Positions 19,801 through 19,860 of a DNA stretch of 19,860 nucleotides are shown piece after piece; the first letter of the stretch is position 1; every line of letters starts with the position of its first letter. Both the position numbers and the translations under genes were made by a program. Where the stretch lies: the NCBI GenBank assembly GCA_946803715.1, contig CAMPET010000098.1, positions 222,201 through 242,060 of the forward strand. The letters run 5' to 3'. The notes under the pieces are model-generated. The model saw only the letters and a program-made list of their open reading frames with translations, was not told the DNA's origin and searched no databases. This DNA is from Beroe ovata (taxonomy: Eukaryota; Ctenophora; Nuda; Beroida; Beroidae).

Positions 19801-19860
19801 GCTCCCTCCCCCCTCCTCCCCTCCCCCTCCCCCTCCTCCACACCCCTCTTCTCCCCTCTC
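19801..19860. repeat. C-rich polypyrimidine tract, G-rich on minus strand
   Basis: The last 60 bases are almost all C and T, with more than five runs of three or more C. The minus strand therefore has G runs spaced by one or two A, fitting a possible G-quadruplex. It lies upstream of the known LDLa exons and is cut by the window edge. Confidence 0.8.

Overview
The window looks like nuclear DNA of a metazoan. It has spliceosomal introns with GT..AG borders, CA/TG microsatellites and minisatellites, AATAAA signals, a multi-exon gene for an LDL-receptor class A (LDLa) repeat protein, and three genes of the animal SLC4 bicarbonate/borate transporter family. Short introns beside large intron-free coding bodies would suit a compact non-bilaterian genome such as a sponge or cnidarian, but I cannot place the species from sequence alone.

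Layout, left to right. (1) At about 400-665 on the minus strand are the first two coding exons of a gene that leaves the window on the left; I do not recognise its product. (2) From 670 to 6740 the DNA is mostly non-coding: a minisatellite, a diverged tandem duplication of about 356 bp, two CA arrays and a GTGAGT-rich minisatellite. It also holds candidate 5' leader exons of the first transporter gene (4857-4950, perhaps also near 2628-2714) and a good RFX X-box match. (3) From 6751 to 16651 on the plus strand stand three tandem paralogues that resemble SLC4A11 (BTR1/NaBC1 branch) more than the classical anion exchangers. Each has one or a few short phase-1 leader exons and then one uninterrupted 2.5-2.6 kb exon carrying the cytoplasmic band-3-like domain and the whole membrane domain. 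(4) From 17396 to about 19491 on the minus strand, converging on the third transporter, lies the 3' part of an intron-rich gene with a Ser/Thr/Trp-rich stalk and four LDLa modules. (5) The window ends in a C-rich tract, G-rich on the minus strand.

The three transporters form a local paralogue cluster. Copies 1 and 2 share sharply bounded stretches at 96-99% nucleotide identity, separated by strongly diverged DNA, which is the mark of recent gene conversion. All three keep the SLC4 membrane-domain landmarks, including the glutamate in the FFME(N/S)N motif and the C-terminal LDGD, so all appear functional. They differ in N-terminal leader, N-terminal linker and the glycosylation state of one extracellular loop. 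No prokaryotic elements, CRISPR arrays, rRNA, tRNA or viral genes were seen.
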